From Desulfomicrobium apsheronum (GTDB lineage: Bacteria > Desulfobacterota > Desulfovibrionia > Desulfovibrionales > Desulfomicrobiaceae): DNA of 64,000 bases. Positions within the stretch are counted from its first letter, which is position 1, and each line of letters starts with the position of its first letter. The notes under the pieces were generated by a model that worked only from the letters and a program-made list of their open reading frames with translations, was not told the origin of the DNA and searched no databases. This document shows, one piece after another, positions 43,321 to 52,590 of the stretch. The stretch lies in the NCBI RefSeq assembly GCF_900114115.1, contig NZ_FORX01000020.1:23429-87428 (forward strand), read 5' to 3'. The position numbers were made by a program, and so were the translations under genes.

Positions 43321-45039
43321 TCATACCGGAGCGGAATCCACTGCCCGGGAACAGACCCGATTCTTTCCGGTGCGCTTGGCTTCGTAAAGAGCCTCGTCGC
43401 TGCGTCTCAAAAGCCCATCCAGGCTCTCGCCCGCCGAATATTCCGCCAGACCGATGCTGACCGTGAGCCGCAGGCGCAGGTCCTCATGTTCGAGAACCGC
43501 CTCGGCAAGTCCCCTGCGCACGCGCTCCGCCGCTGCGGCTCCAGCCTCAAGCCCCGCCTCGGGAAACATGATGCAAAACTCCTCGCCCCCAAGACGCCCG
43601 GTCACGTCCACGGCCCTGCGCAGGCCGTTGATGGTTCGGGCCACGTGCTTCAAGGCCAGATCCCCGACTCCATGCCCATGGGTGTCGTTGACCTTCTTAA
43701 AATCGTCGATGTCGATCATGGCCACGCACAGGCTCTTTCCAAAACGCCTGGAGCGAACCATCTCCGCACGCACGCACTCCAGAAAGTGCCTGCGGTTGGG
43801 CAGACCGGTCAGTTCGTCCGTGTTGGCCAGATGCTCCAGGCGCAGCTCCGCCAGCCGGCGCTCGGTCACGTCGGCCATGGCGCCGTGCAGGCGAAACATG
43901 CTGCCGTCCTCCAGCAGATCGAAACCGCAGACCAGACTGACATGTCTTTCCTCGCCCTGAACGGTGCGGATGCGCAGCTCGGCCGTGAATTCATGCCCCC
44001 GGGCCTCGGCCGCTTCAAAATTTTCCCGGAAATCGGGTTCATCGTCGGGATGGATATGATGCATGAACAGGTTGAAATCCGGATCGACCGTCTCCGGCGA
44101 ATACCCGAGAATGCGGCAGAACTCGTCGGACCAGTTCTTTTTCCCGTGCAGGTAGTCCTTTTCAAAACTACCGACCTTGGCCAGCCGCTGCGCTTCAGAA
44201 AGGCGACGGGCACTGTTTGCGATCTCGTCCTGCATCTGCTTGGCTTCGGTGATGTCCGTGGCCGTGACCACGGCGCCTGAGATGCTGTCGTCCCGTTCGC
44301 GGTAGGGATAATATGTCACTGCGTAGCAGCGCCTGTCCGCCCAGTTCGTATCGAACCAGGCCTCGTACTCCACGGTTTCCCCGGCAAAACAGCGGACGAG
44401 TTTCGGTCCGACATACATGTCGAAAACGTCCTGTCCCACTATTTCGGCCACCTTGCGCCCCTCGATCTCATCGCGCTTTTTCCCATGCACCCTGAGATAG
44501 CTGTCGTTGACCAACCGGTAGACGAAATCAAGATCGATGATGCTGACCAGGGAAGAGGAGGATGCTATGGCGCGCTCGTAACGGATCAGCGCGGCTTCGG
44601 CCAACTTGCGGGCCGTGATCTGCATGTGGGAGACCACGGCTCCGTCGATGGAGCCATGGCTGACAAGAGGTGTGACCGTCATCAGAAACCAGCGCTTTTC
44701 CGAAGGCGCGTGGCATGGATATTCAAGGCTGAATTCGGGGATCTCCCCGGAGAGCACACCCCTGATCCCGTCTGCGGCCTGCCGTGCCTCTTTGGCGGCC
44801 ACACCTGTGGAGGAGTCGCAGACTTCTATGTAATTCTCGCCTTGCAGGCGGCACTTGTCCGGCGTGCTGTTCTCGGCCGCGAAGCGTTGCCAGCTGAGGT
44901 TTGTGTCGACAACGCAGCCGGCGCGGTCAAGTACTGCCACGTGTTCGCTCAGGCTGTCGAAAATCTCGCGCAAAATTTCGAAACGGCGTGTCTGATCAAA
45001 ACAGACATCACCCTCTTCGGACAGAAATTCCGTACTCAT
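43321..45039 (-). CDS. PAS-GGDEF diguanylate cyclase
   Basis: The 572-residue protein has an N-terminal PAS-like region (EHVAVLDRAGCVVDTNLSWQ) and two further PAS domains (ASSSSLVSIIDLDFVYRLVN; EFCRILGYSPETVDPDFNLF). A C-terminal GGDEF domain carries DIDDFKKVNDTHGHGVGDLA, the inhibitory RxxD site (RAVD) and the active loop RLGGEEFCIMFPEAG. All catalytic features are present, so it should be an active, product-inhibited cyclase. No transmembrane segment is seen, so sensing is cytoplasmic. It is monocistronic, with its 3' end at a convergent inverted repeat. Confidence 0.92.
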   Translation of the reverse strand: MSTEFLSEEGDVCFDQTRRFEILREIFDSLSEHVAVLDRAGCVVDTNLSWQRFAAENSTPDKCRLQGENYIEVCDSSTGVAAKEARQAADGIRGVLSGEIPEFSLEYPCHAPSEKRWFLMTVTPLVSHGSIDGAVVSHMQITARKLAEAALIRYERAIASSSSLVSIIDLDFVYRLVNDSYLRVHGKKRDEIEGRKVAEIVGQDVFDMYVGPKLVRCFAGETVEYEAWFDTNWADRRCYAVTYYPYRERDDSISGAVVTATDITEAKQMQDEIANSARRLSEAQRLAKVGSFEKDYLHGKKNWSDEFCRILGYSPETVDPDFNLFMHHIHPDDEPDFRENFEAAEARGHEFTAELRIRTVQGEERHVSLVCGFDLLEDGSMFRLHGAMADVTERRLAELRLEHLANTDELTGLPNRRHFLECVRAEMVRSRRFGKSLCVAMIDIDDFKKVNDTHGHGVGDLALKHVARTINGLRRAVDVTGRLGGEEFCIMFPEAGLEAGAAAAERVRRGLAEAVLEHEDLRLRLTVSIGLAEYSAGESLDGLLRRSDEALYEAKRTGKNRVCSRAVDSAPV

Positions 45040-45215
45040 GGCGGCTCCATTTGGTCATGACGGATGAACGGGGCGCATGGTTCCGCTTCGCGTCCTTACC
45101 GGCTGAAAGCGGAAAGCCGGATGACTCCCGAGGCAAGCGACAACAACGTGAACGGTACGCAAAAAAAACTGCTCAGGGAAGCGCCGCGAATCCGTGCTCG
45201 CAGACACGCGGCCGG

Positions 45216-45656
45216 TCACGGGCGAGGCATATCCAGCTGGTGGGCGTGATTTTTCCAGAGGTTCCAGAGGGTTCCCTTGGACCACTGTCCCTCACCGGAC
45301 AGCGTCGGCAAGCCCTCGGCCTGGAAGATTTCGCAAATCCGGGAAAAAGAGAGGTCCTGCTCGCGCAGCTCGCGGATGCGTTCCAGCGCGACGCGTTTCC
45401 GGGCGGAAAGAGGACGGGGAGTGGATGGAATGGTGCGGCTCTGCGCATCGTTTGGAACGAAGGCAGCGGTCAGTTCGGCGATCATGCCGGTCAGCCGGAC
45501 AAACTGTTCCTGCTGTCCGGCGACCATGGCCTTGAGCTCGGCAAGTTCGGCGTGCACGGCCATGAGCGAGGCCCGGTCACGTTCGGCATGCTTGGCCAGG
45601 GCTTCATCCCGAATGTCGCGCGCACGCTTTCTGGCGTCTTCGGCAACCCGGCTCAT
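45216..45656 (-). CDS. Coiled-coil protein with C-terminal HTH-like segment
   Basis: The 146-residue protein starts at ATG 45656 (MSRVAEDARKRARDIRDEAL). The N-terminal two thirds is a charged coiled coil (AELAELKAMVAGQQEQFVRL). The C-terminal part, ALERIRELREQDLSFSRICE followed by FQAEGLPTLSGEGQWSKGTL, resembles the HTH/recombinase-like segment that pairs 'G-x-x-T-x-x-G' with 'W-x-x-x-T-x-x-x-I/L'. It might be a plasmid- or phage-type regulator, but this is uncertain. Confidence 0.6.
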   Translation of the reverse strand: MSRVAEDARKRARDIRDEALAKHAERDRASLMAVHAELAELKAMVAGQQEQFVRLTGMIAELTAAFVPNDAQSRTIPSTPRPLSARKRVALERIRELREQDLSFSRICEIFQAEGLPTLSGEGQWSKGTLWNLWKNHAHQLDMPRP

Positions 45657-45810
45657 CGCGGCACCCCAGGAACCAAGCAGGCCTTCCGCCAGTGCACTTC
45701 CGCACGGCAAAAAGCTGTTGCACGACAGACCGAAACGTTCACGATGCTCGGCATGGAGGTTCTCCCGCTAGCCCGCTCGCGGGAGCGGGCACGTCAAAAC
45801 GCCGCGCGCC

Positions 45811-46950
45811 TCAGGGCTGCGGCGTCCAATGCTGTCCTGCCTGGGCGACCCGAATGAGGCTCTCCCGGCCAAGACGCTGTTTCAGAAATTCCTTCAGCAG
45901 AACCTTGACCAACTCCTGCCGGTTCATGTCCTGCAGATACTGGCCCGAGGCCAGCAGCTTCTTGAATGACGAGGACAGGGTTCCGGAATCCTCGATGGCG
46001 GTCAGATAAGGCGCCACCATCTGGCGGAGTGCCTCGACACTGTCGGATTTGAGTTCCCGGTACATGGCGGCCAGCTCCTGAGGTGCGGGCAGACGGGTGG
46101 ATTCGAGCACGCCTTTGAAATCCGCCGTGAACCGTTTGATGCCGTTGATGATGTGGCTCTGCTTGACCATGTTCATCTTGGCCCAGCCGGCGTTGAGCCA
46201 TTTGAAGGACCCGACGCGAATGGTTCCGGTGGACGTGTCCGACACGAACACAATGATGGAATGGGCGTTGTACATGTAGGAATCGACCCAGCCAAGGCCG
46301 GTCTTGTTCAGCCCCTTCTCGTTGGAATACAGATAGTTCCAGTCGGAGTCCTCGCCGACCACGCAGCCCTTGCGACCGATCTCGGAAGGTTCGGTCTGGC
46401 AGCCCACGGAAATCAGCACGGGCCCGGTGGGGCCTTGAAACACGGCCACGGCGCGGTCCTGATTATAGGAATAATATCCGCCCGTGTTGGCGTCGGGGGT
46501 GATGATCTCCCGCTCGGTGCCGCGTACAAGCAGCGTTTCCCCACGGTCGAGCGCCTTGGGCAGCAGCCTCAGGGCATCCTTGGTGGCCGGGTCCAGCCAC
46601 TCCTGATCGCGCACGGAAGAGGGCATGGTCACGTAAACCGGAATGTCCGGGTTATAGACATAGTCCACCACGCGGGACAGATCCCCTTGCAGACTAAAGG
46701 CATAAAAGGCCCCCGAGGCCTTCTCCCGGTCCTGCATGGACATGCTGCTCTCCGCCGCGCTGGAGGCGACAAAGGAAATGATCTCGGTCAGTTGATCGGC
46801 CTCGATGTCCGAGTTCGATTTGGGGATGGTCAACAAATATTCAAGCCCGGGATACAAAGAATCCGGGATGGATTTCAGGTCGGCGGCCTGAGTCGGAACG
46901 GCTGTTCCAAGGACAAGCAGAGCAAGTAGACAAATATAACGCATAATCAT
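45811..46950 (-). CDS. Exported protein of unknown function
   Basis: The product is 379 residues, starting MIMRYICLLALLVLGTAVPT with a signal peptide cleaved after TQA. ATG 46950 is chosen because GGAAG lies 6 bases upstream. The mature protein shows no transmembrane helix, repeats or catalytic motif I can name. Two Cys in VGCQTEPSEIGRKGCVVGED could form a disulfide. A C-terminal helical region is rich in Leu and Lys (FKKLLASGQYLQDMNRQELV). It is divergent from the Mla-type operon, with which it may share a regulatory region. Confidence 0.7.
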   Translation of the reverse strand: MIMRYICLLALLVLGTAVPTQAADLKSIPDSLYPGLEYLLTIPKSNSDIEADQLTEIISFVASSAAESSMSMQDREKASGAFYAFSLQGDLSRVVDYVYNPDIPVYVTMPSSVRDQEWLDPATKDALRLLPKALDRGETLLVRGTEREIITPDANTGGYYSYNQDRAVAVFQGPTGPVLISVGCQTEPSEIGRKGCVVGEDSDWNYLYSNEKGLNKTGLGWVDSYMYNAHSIIVFVSDTSTGTIRVGSFKWLNAGWAKMNMVKQSHIINGIKRFTADFKGVLESTRLPAPQELAAMYRELKSDSVEALRQMVAPYLTAIEDSGTLSSSFKKLLASGQYLQDMNRQELVKVLLKEFLKQRLGRESLIRVAQAGQHWTPQP

Positions 46951-47154
46951 GTACATCTTCCGGTTGTATGTTCACCGCCACGGCGGCACGGTCAGGACGG
47001 ACTTTCCATAATGCCGGAACAGCCGTCTGTGAAGCCCTTTGTCATACACCCGGCATCAATTCAAGATCGGGAATTACGTCACAATGGGCGGGTCGCGCGG
47101 GCGCCGTACGGTAGACGCGCCCCCCGGCCATGGGCTAAGAGGCTTGGATAACTC

Positions 47155-48297
47155 ATGCACAACGATCACGCCACGACACCATCGCCCACGCTCTTTGTGG
47201 ACTCAAAACCGGAACTTCTGACCCTGGGCTTGCGCGGTATTCTCGACCTGCGCACGACTCCGGGAATCATGGAGAGCCTGGCGCATCTCCCCAAACCCTT
47301 GCCGGGGCTCATCCACGCCGATCTGAGCGGGATCACGCGCATGGACGACTGTGGCGCGCTGGTGATTCTGCAATTGCGGCGCATGGCTGAAAAACATGGC
47401 TCCACCCTTGAGATGCTTGGCACTCCGGGTCATGTGCAGGAACTTCTGGATTTCTTGCGTCTGGACGACCCGCCACGTTCGGGCGGCTCCAAAAGAACCA
47501 GACCCGGCATCATGACGCGATTTGGCATCAAGACCATCGAGGTCACGAGCCAGGCCATGACTCACGTCTCCTTCGTGGGCGAAGTCACCGTGACGCTCCT
47601 GTCCCTGCTCCGCCACCCCGGCAGGCTGCGCCTTGGCGACGTGGTCCTCTACATGCAGCGGGTCGGCGTGGACGCGCTGCCCATTGTCGGACTGATCAGC
47701 TTTCTTCTGGGGTTGATCATGGCCTTCATGTCTGCGGTGCAGCTCCAGCAGTTCGGGGCCAACATCTACGTGGCGTCCCTGGTGGCATTGGCCATGGTCC
47801 GCGAGCTCGGACCCATCATGACGGCCATCCTCGTTGCCGGGCGCTCGGGTTCGGCATTCGCCGCCGAGATCGGGACCATGAAGGTTTCCGAAGAAGTGGA
47901 CGCGCTCATCACCATGGGCTTCAAGCCAGCCATGTTTCTGGTGGCGCCCAAGATCATCGCCTCGCTCCTGGTGGTGCCGCTGCTGGCCATGTACTCCAAC
48001 CTGTTCGCCATCGCCGGAGGCCTGCTCATCGGCGTGACAACGCTGGATCTGACGGTGAACGCCTACATGGCCCAGACCATGAACACGCTGACCATCTTCG
48101 ACATCAACTGGGGCCTCTTCAAGAGCGCCATCTTCGCCGTGCTCATCGCCACGGTGGGCTGCTTCAAGGGCTACCAGGTGCGAGGGGGAGCAGCCAGCGT
48201 GGGCCAGGCCACAACCTCGGCCGTGGTCACGGGCATCTTTCTGGTCATCCTGGTCGATTCGGTCCTGGCCGTGATCCTGAGGTACTGGCGGCCATGA
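47155..48297 (+). CDS. MlaE-type ABC permease with N-terminal STAS domain
   Basis: The 380-residue protein has an N-terminal STAS-like domain at about 1-105 (ADLSGITRMDDCGALVILQL), equivalent to the separate MlaB protein of E. coli. The MlaE permease part follows, with the family motif VALAMVRELGPIMTAILVAG and RSGSAFAAEIGTMKVSEEVD and about five membrane segments. The operon continues with ATPase, MCE and auxiliary lipoprotein genes, together a lipid transport system between inner and outer membranes. Confidence 0.92.
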   Translation: MHNDHATTPSPTLFVDSKPELLTLGLRGILDLRTTPGIMESLAHLPKPLPGLIHADLSGITRMDDCGALVILQLRRMAEKHGSTLEMLGTPGHVQELLDFLRLDDPPRSGGSKRTRPGIMTRFGIKTIEVTSQAMTHVSFVGEVTVTLLSLLRHPGRLRLGDVVLYMQRVGVDALPIVGLISFLLGLIMAFMSAVQLQQFGANIYVASLVALAMVRELGPIMTAILVAGRSGSAFAAEIGTMKVSEEVDALITMGFKPAMFLVAPKIIASLLVVPLLAMYSNLFAIAGGLLIGVTTLDLTVNAYMAQTMNTLTIFDINWGLFKSAIFAVLIATVGCFKGYQVRGGAASVGQATTSAVVTGIFLVILVDSVLAVILRYWRP

Positions 48298-49055
48298 CCC
48301 AAAAGCCAGTCATCAGCGTGCGCGGCCTGACCATGGGCTTCGGGGAACTGGTCATCATGCGCGACCTGGACTTCGACATAGAGGCCGGGGAAATTTTCGT
48401 CATTCTGGGCGGCAGCGGCTGCGGCAAATCCACCCTGCTCAAGCATCTGGTCGGGCTCTACAAGCCCATGAGCGGCGCGATCACCATTGCCGGCCTTTCG
48501 CTTGATCCGGACAACGAGGACAGTTTCAAGAAAATCCTGGCCCGCATCGGGGTCATGTACCAGGGCGGCGCCCTTTTTTCCTCCATGACCCTCGGTGAAA
48601 ACGTGGCCCTGCCCATCACGGAATATTCGGACCTCAAGGAAAGCGCGGTGGAGGAACTGGTTCGCCTCAAGCTACGCCAGGTCGGGCTCGAAGGCTTTGA
48701 ACACCATCTGCCGGAGGAGCTCTCCGGAGGCATGAAGAAACGAGCGGCCATCGCGCGGGCGCTGGCGCTCAATCCTGAAATTCTTTTCCTGGACGAACCC
48801 TCGGCGGGTCTGGACCCCATCAGCTCGGCCGAACTCGACATGCTCATCCTGCGCCTGAACCGCACCCTGGGCACGACCTTTGTCGTCGTCACCCACGAGC
48901 TTTCCTCCATCTTCACCATTGCGAAAAGGATCGTCATGCTCGACAAGGAAAGCAAATCCATCATCGCCGATGGCAATCCGCACGAACTCAAGGAAGCAAG
49001 CGAGCATCCCTTCGTGCGCCAATTCTTCAACAGACAGCCGGAAATGGAGAAATAA
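48294..49055 (+). CDS. MlaF-type ABC transporter ATPase
   Basis: The 253-residue ATPase has Walker A in ILGGSGCGKSTLLKHL, Q-loop MYQGGALFS, signature LSGGMKKRAAIARALA (preceded by PEE), Walker B EILFLDEPSAGLDP and the H-loop VVVTHELSSIF. It overlaps the permease gene by 4 bases (ATGA) and the MCE gene by 1 base. It energises phospholipid movement by the MlaE/MlaD complex. Confidence 0.95.
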   Translation: MTQKPVISVRGLTMGFGELVIMRDLDFDIEAGEIFVILGGSGCGKSTLLKHLVGLYKPMSGAITIAGLSLDPDNEDSFKKILARIGVMYQGGALFSSMTLGENVALPITEYSDLKESAVEELVRLKLRQVGLEGFEHHLPEELSGGMKKRAAIARALALNPEILFLDEPSAGLDPISSAELDMLILRLNRTLGTTFVVVTHELSSIFTIAKRIVMLDKESKSIIADGNPHELKEASEHPFVRQFFNRQPEMEK

Positions 49056-50068
49056 TGGCTTCCGCTCGTGTCAATTTTTCCGTGGGCCTGTTCATGACCG
49101 CCGGCCTTGCCCTGGCCACGCTGGCCATCATCTGGCTGGGCATGACCTCGTTTCTGCGCAAGGGCGAACTCTTCGTGACCTATTTCGACGAGTCCGTGCA
49201 GGGCCTCGGAGTGGACTCTCCGGTCAAGTACCGGGGCGTGCCCGTGGGCCGCGTCCAGGCCATCCGCATCGCTCCCGACTATCACCTCATCGAGGTCGTC
49301 ATCCTCATCGACGACGAGCACGCGGACGACGAAAACCGTTTCGAGGACAGCGTGGCAGCCATCTCCAACGTCGGCATCACCGGAGCCATGTTCGTCGAAA
49401 TAGACAAGCGCGGGCCCACGTCAGACGCCCTCTCGCCGCAGCTCAGCTTCACCCCGGAACATCCCGTCATCGCCTCCAGACCCTCTGACATCAAGAAACT
49501 GTTCCGGGAAATCGACGGAATCGCCATGAAGATCCAGTCCATCGATTTCAAGGGCATTTCGGACCAGGCCATGGCCGCCTTCACAACCGTCAACACGGTC
49601 ATGACCGAGGCCCAGCTCGGGGCCATCTCGGCCGACATACGCACCCTTTTGGCCAGCATCAACGCGGCAGCCAATCCGAAACGCCTGGAATCCATGGCAA
49701 AAAACATGGAGCAAACCATCCTCGCGTCGCGTTCACTGATGAACAAGGCGGCCGAGGAACTGACTCGCATGGACACCATCCTCGTTCAATTCCAGTCCTT
49801 GCTCGAAGCCAACCGGCCGCATGTCGACACGGCCATGAACGCCCTGGCTTCGACGGCCCTCAAGGCCGACGTGGTCATGACCCAGAGCCACGCCACGGTG
49901 TTTCAGATGCAAGCCACCATCAAGGATCTGGAAGAGCGCCTGGCCGTCACCGCCGAGAATCTGGAGCAAACATCCAGCAACCTGAACACCTTGATCGGCA
50001 ACGTCAAGGATCAGCCGGCCCAGCTCATTTTCGGACAACCAAAGGCCCCCCGCAAGGTGGAGGAGTAG
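49055..50068 (+). CDS. MlaD/MCE-domain substrate-binding protein
   Basis: The 337-residue protein has an N-terminal membrane anchor (VGLFMTAGLALATLAIIWLG) and an MCE domain at about 38-115 (VTYFDESVQGLGVDSPVKYR, then GVPVGRVQAIRIAPDY). A long helical C-terminal region follows (about 140-325) that may form a needle or coiled-coil channel, as in PqiB/LetB-like proteins. It is anchored in the inner membrane and exposed to the periplasm. Confidence 0.92.
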   Translation: MASARVNFSVGLFMTAGLALATLAIIWLGMTSFLRKGELFVTYFDESVQGLGVDSPVKYRGVPVGRVQAIRIAPDYHLIEVVILIDDEHADDENRFEDSVAAISNVGITGAMFVEIDKRGPTSDALSPQLSFTPEHPVIASRPSDIKKLFREIDGIAMKIQSIDFKGISDQAMAAFTTVNTVMTEAQLGAISADIRTLLASINAAANPKRLESMAKNMEQTILASRSLMNKAAEELTRMDTILVQFQSLLEANRPHVDTAMNALASTALKADVVMTQSHATVFQMQATIKDLEERLAVTAENLEQTSSNLNTLIGNVKDQPAQLIFGQPKAPRKVEE

Positions 50069-50075
50069 GAAGCCC

Positions 50076-50684
50076 ATGCCCATCCGTTATTTTCTTCCAT
50101 TCATCCTGATGCTCGCCCTGGCCGGATGCGGGGCGACCCGGACCACGGCGCCGGACGTGCGCTACTACACCCTGGAATACGAAAGCCCGGCGTTCACCGG
50201 AACGCAGGCCAAGGCCGTCATCGTGCTGAACCGTTTCGGTGTGGCACCGGAGTTCAACACCGGCAAGATCGTGTACCGGGATCTGTCCTTTGGCCGACAG
50301 GAATATGCCTATCACCAGTGGCGCGCGACCCCGCAGGCCCTGGTGGCCGATTATCTGCGCCGCGACATGCAGCAAAGCGGCCTCTTTCTGGCCGTGAACC
50401 GGGCCGGCTCATCCGTTTCCGCCACGCACCAGCTTGAAGGGATGATCGAGGAATGGCTGGAGGTGGACGCCGAGGAGCACTGGCTGGCCACCGCCGGCCT
50501 GACCGTGACCCTGCTCGATCTGCGCGCCCGCGCAATATCGGACCAGGTTCTCTTCCAGCGCACCTACCGCGAGTCCGAGCCCGCCGCCAAAAAAAATCCC
50601 GGCTCGGTGGTCGAAGCCATGAGCCGGGTAATGCGCAGACTGTCGGAAAGAGTCATCGCCGACGTACATACCGCAGTGAAGTAA
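50076..50684 (+). CDS. ABC-type transport auxiliary lipoprotein (PqiC/LptE-like fold)
   Basis: The 202-residue lipoprotein MPIRYFLPFILMLALAGCGA has a clear lipobox (L-A-G-C). The mature part has the ABC_trans_aux pattern: YYTLEYESPAFTG near the start, IVYRDLSFGRQEYAYHQWRA and TPQALVADYLRRDMQQSGLF in the middle. It is the last gene of the Mla-type operon and likely the outer-membrane partner of the MCE protein. Confidence 0.88.
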   Translation: MPIRYFLPFILMLALAGCGATRTTAPDVRYYTLEYESPAFTGTQAKAVIVLNRFGVAPEFNTGKIVYRDLSFGRQEYAYHQWRATPQALVADYLRRDMQQSGLFLAVNRAGSSVSATHQLEGMIEEWLEVDAEEHWLATAGLTVTLLDLRARAISDQVLFQRTYRESEPAAKKNPGSVVEAMSRVMRRLSERVIADVHTAVK

Positions 50685-50685
50685 A

Positions 50686-50916
50686 GGTTCGAGGGCAAGA
50701 AGCAAGGAAAAGCCGGGGCCGATGCGTATGCTTCAATACGTGAGGGTCCGGCTTTCCCGCAACGACGCAGCCATCGGGCCTTTTTCAAAGGTAGACGGTT
50801 CAAAAAGGTTCGAGGGCAAGGAGCAAGGAAAAGCCGGGGCCGATGCGTATGCTTCAATACGTGAGGGTCCGGCTTTTTCGCAGCGACGCAGCCATCGGGC
50901 CTTTTTCAACCGTCTA
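50686..50916. repeat. Tandem pair of palindromic elements (121-bp period)
   Basis: The second unit (50792-50916) is a full palindrome TAGACGGTTCAAAAAGG ... CCTTTTTCAACCGTCTA with inner arms AAAAGCC / GGCTTTTT around GTATGCTTCAATAC. The first unit (50686-50791) repeats it but lacks the left outer arm. The period between matching points is 121 bp (50686 to 50807), and the units differ at only a few bases. The right end contains the stop codon of the minus-strand LOG gene. The arms match the family at 1052 and 53524, in inverted orientation. Confidence 0.75.
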
Positions 50917-51813
50917 GGGCTTTCCGTCCGTGGTCAGTCCATTGCTCGCCTTGATGATATCCCATGCCTCATCCGCCGTACTGACATACTGAAAGAGGCT
51001 CAGGTCTTCGGGGTTGATGGTTCCTTCCTCGACCAAGGCCTCGAAGTTGATGACCTTGTGCCAGAAGCGGCGGCCAAAAAGCAGCACCGGAATGGGTTTG
51101 ACCTTGCGGGTCTGGATCAGGGTCAGGGCCTCGAAGAGCTCGTCCATGGTCCCGAAGCCGCCGGGAAAGGCCACCAGGGCCTTGGCCCGCATCAAGAGAT
51201 GCATCTTACGGATGGCGAAGTAGTGGAACTGAAAGCTCAGTTCGGGGGTGATGTAGGGGTTGGGCTCCTGCTCGAAGGGGAGCACGATGTTCATGCCGAT
51301 GCTCTTGGCGCCGACATCGTGCGCGCCCCGGTTGGCCGCGCCCATGATCCCGAAGCCGCCACCGGTGATGACCACGTGCTTGCACTGCGCCATGTTCTCG
51401 GAAATGAGGCGCCCGAGCTTTCGCGCCTCCTCGTAATAGCGGCTGTTGGCCACGGCTGTGCGGGCCTTGGCCAGTTCGCTACGCAGCAGGACATCCTCGG
51501 GATTTTTCTTGAGCCCTTCCAGCACCTTTTCCAGACGGACGGCGGCAGTCTCCGCATCCATGGTGCGGGCGCTGCCGTAGATGACAATGGTGGATTCAAT
51601 CTGTTGCTCCTGCAGAGTCAGCTCGGGCTTCAAAAGCTCCAGCTGAAGGCGCACGGGCCGAAGCTCCTCGCGCAACAGAAAGTCCTGATCCTGAAAAGCC
51701 AGACGATAGGACGCGGACTGGCACTGGGGAGTGTCGACATGGCGCTTGGCGGCCTGGGCGTCTTCATTGGCCGAGGGAAAAACACCGAAACGGCGGGTTC
51801 GTTTGTTGGTCAT
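50914..51813 (-). CDS. LOG-family (TIGR00730-type) nucleotide hydrolase
   Basis: The 299-residue protein carries the LOG fold signatures VVITGGGFGIMGAANRGAHD, IVLPFEQEPNPYITPELSFQ and AFPGGFGTMDELFEALTLIQ (PGGxGTxxE). LOG proteins release free base from nucleoside 5'-monophosphates (cytokinin-type activity). An N-terminal extension of about 75 charged residues is typical of the longer bacterial subgroup. The stop codon lies inside the end of the adjoining palindromic element. Confidence 0.9.
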   Translation of the reverse strand: MTNKRTRRFGVFPSANEDAQAAKRHVDTPQCQSASYRLAFQDQDFLLREELRPVRLQLELLKPELTLQEQQIESTIVIYGSARTMDAETAAVRLEKVLEGLKKNPEDVLLRSELAKARTAVANSRYYEEARKLGRLISENMAQCKHVVITGGGFGIMGAANRGAHDVGAKSIGMNIVLPFEQEPNPYITPELSFQFHYFAIRKMHLLMRAKALVAFPGGFGTMDELFEALTLIQTRKVKPIPVLLFGRRFWHKVINFEALVEEGTINPEDLSLFQYVSTADEAWDIIKASNGLTTDGKP

Positions 51814-51822
51814 GAAAATTCC

Positions 51823-52212
51823 TTATTGGCGGGCCAGGGCCACGCACTTTACTTCAACAACTCCGCCCAGCGGCAGACCCGAGACCTGCACGGCGGCGCG
51901 GGCCGGCCGGTGTCCGGCCATGAATTCGTCGTAGATGCCGTTGAAGAGTTTGAAATTGGCAAGATCGGTCACGAACACGTCCACACTGACGATATCCGTC
52001 ACGGCGCATCCGGCCTCGGCCAGGATGGCCCCCATGTTGGCCAGGGCCTGCCGGGCCTGGGCCTCGAAGTCCGCACCGGCGAACTGGCCGGTGGCCGGAA
52101 CCAGCCCAAGCTGCCCGCTGACATACAAAAAGCCTCCGGCACGCACGGCCTGGGAATAAGGACCGACGGCGGCCGGAGCCTTGTCCGTGGCGATAAAATC
52201 GAGTTTCTGCAT
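51823..52212 (-). CDS. ridA: RidA/YjgF-type imine deaminase
   Basis: The 129-residue enzyme hydrolyses reactive enamine/imine intermediates released by PLP enzymes. Family segments are APAAVGPYSQAVRAGGFLYV, SGQLGLVPATGQFAG and RPARAAVQVSGLPLGGVVEV, with the Arg in RPAR and the terminal Glu of VEVKCVA in place. ATG 52212 follows GGAGGG. It ends 9 bases before the LOG gene start and probably shares its transcript. Confidence 0.93.
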   Translation of the reverse strand: MQKLDFIATDKAPAAVGPYSQAVRAGGFLYVSGQLGLVPATGQFAGADFEAQARQALANMGAILAEAGCAVTDIVSVDVFVTDLANFKLFNGIYDEFMAGHRPARAAVQVSGLPLGGVVEVKCVALARQ

Positions 52213-52278
52213 ACACCCTCCATAAAAAGAACGGCCCTCGCGGGCCGTTCCATCATACCGCATTGTGATTGAAAATCC

Positions 52279-52590
52279 CTAATCCAGAACCTTTTCAAGC
52301 CAATCCAAAGCTGCCGCGACCGTAGGAAATCCGATGGTGCTGGTCAAGAGAATGACGGCATGCCTGATTTCCTCGGGTGTGGCTCCGGCCTGAAGGGCCC
52401 GGCGACCATGGCTACGCACCGCGCCTTCCGAGCGCAGGGCCGCTGAAGCGCCGAGCTGCACAAGGTGCATCTCCTTTTCGCTTAAAGGTCCGGCCCCCTG
52501 CGCTGCCTTGCCCAAGGCTTCGGCCGAGGCAATGAGATCCGGATACATTTCCTGCAATTTCTGATAGTGTTTCGACTTGCCAGTGCTCAT
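52279..52590 (-). CDS. Carboxymuconolactone decarboxylase/AhpD-like protein without CxxC
   Basis: The 103-residue protein shows the CMD helix pattern LSEKEMHLVQLGASAALRSE then GAVRSHGRRALQAGATPEEI. In peroxidatic AhpD-like members a CxxC-x-x-x-H motif occupies the region that here reads EGAVRSH, so both cysteines are absent while His is kept. A redox role is therefore unlikely. GGAG lies before the ATG. Function unknown. Confidence 0.85.
   Translation of the reverse strand: MSTGKSKHYQKLQEMYPDLIASAEALGKAAQGAGPLSEKEMHLVQLGASAALRSEGAVRSHGRRALQAGATPEEIRHAVILLTSTIGFPTVAAALDWLEKVLD

Noticed and set aside
50686..50916. CRISPR-like repeat pair
   Set aside because: There are only two units, contiguous at 121-bp period and palindromic throughout; no spacers and no cas genes.
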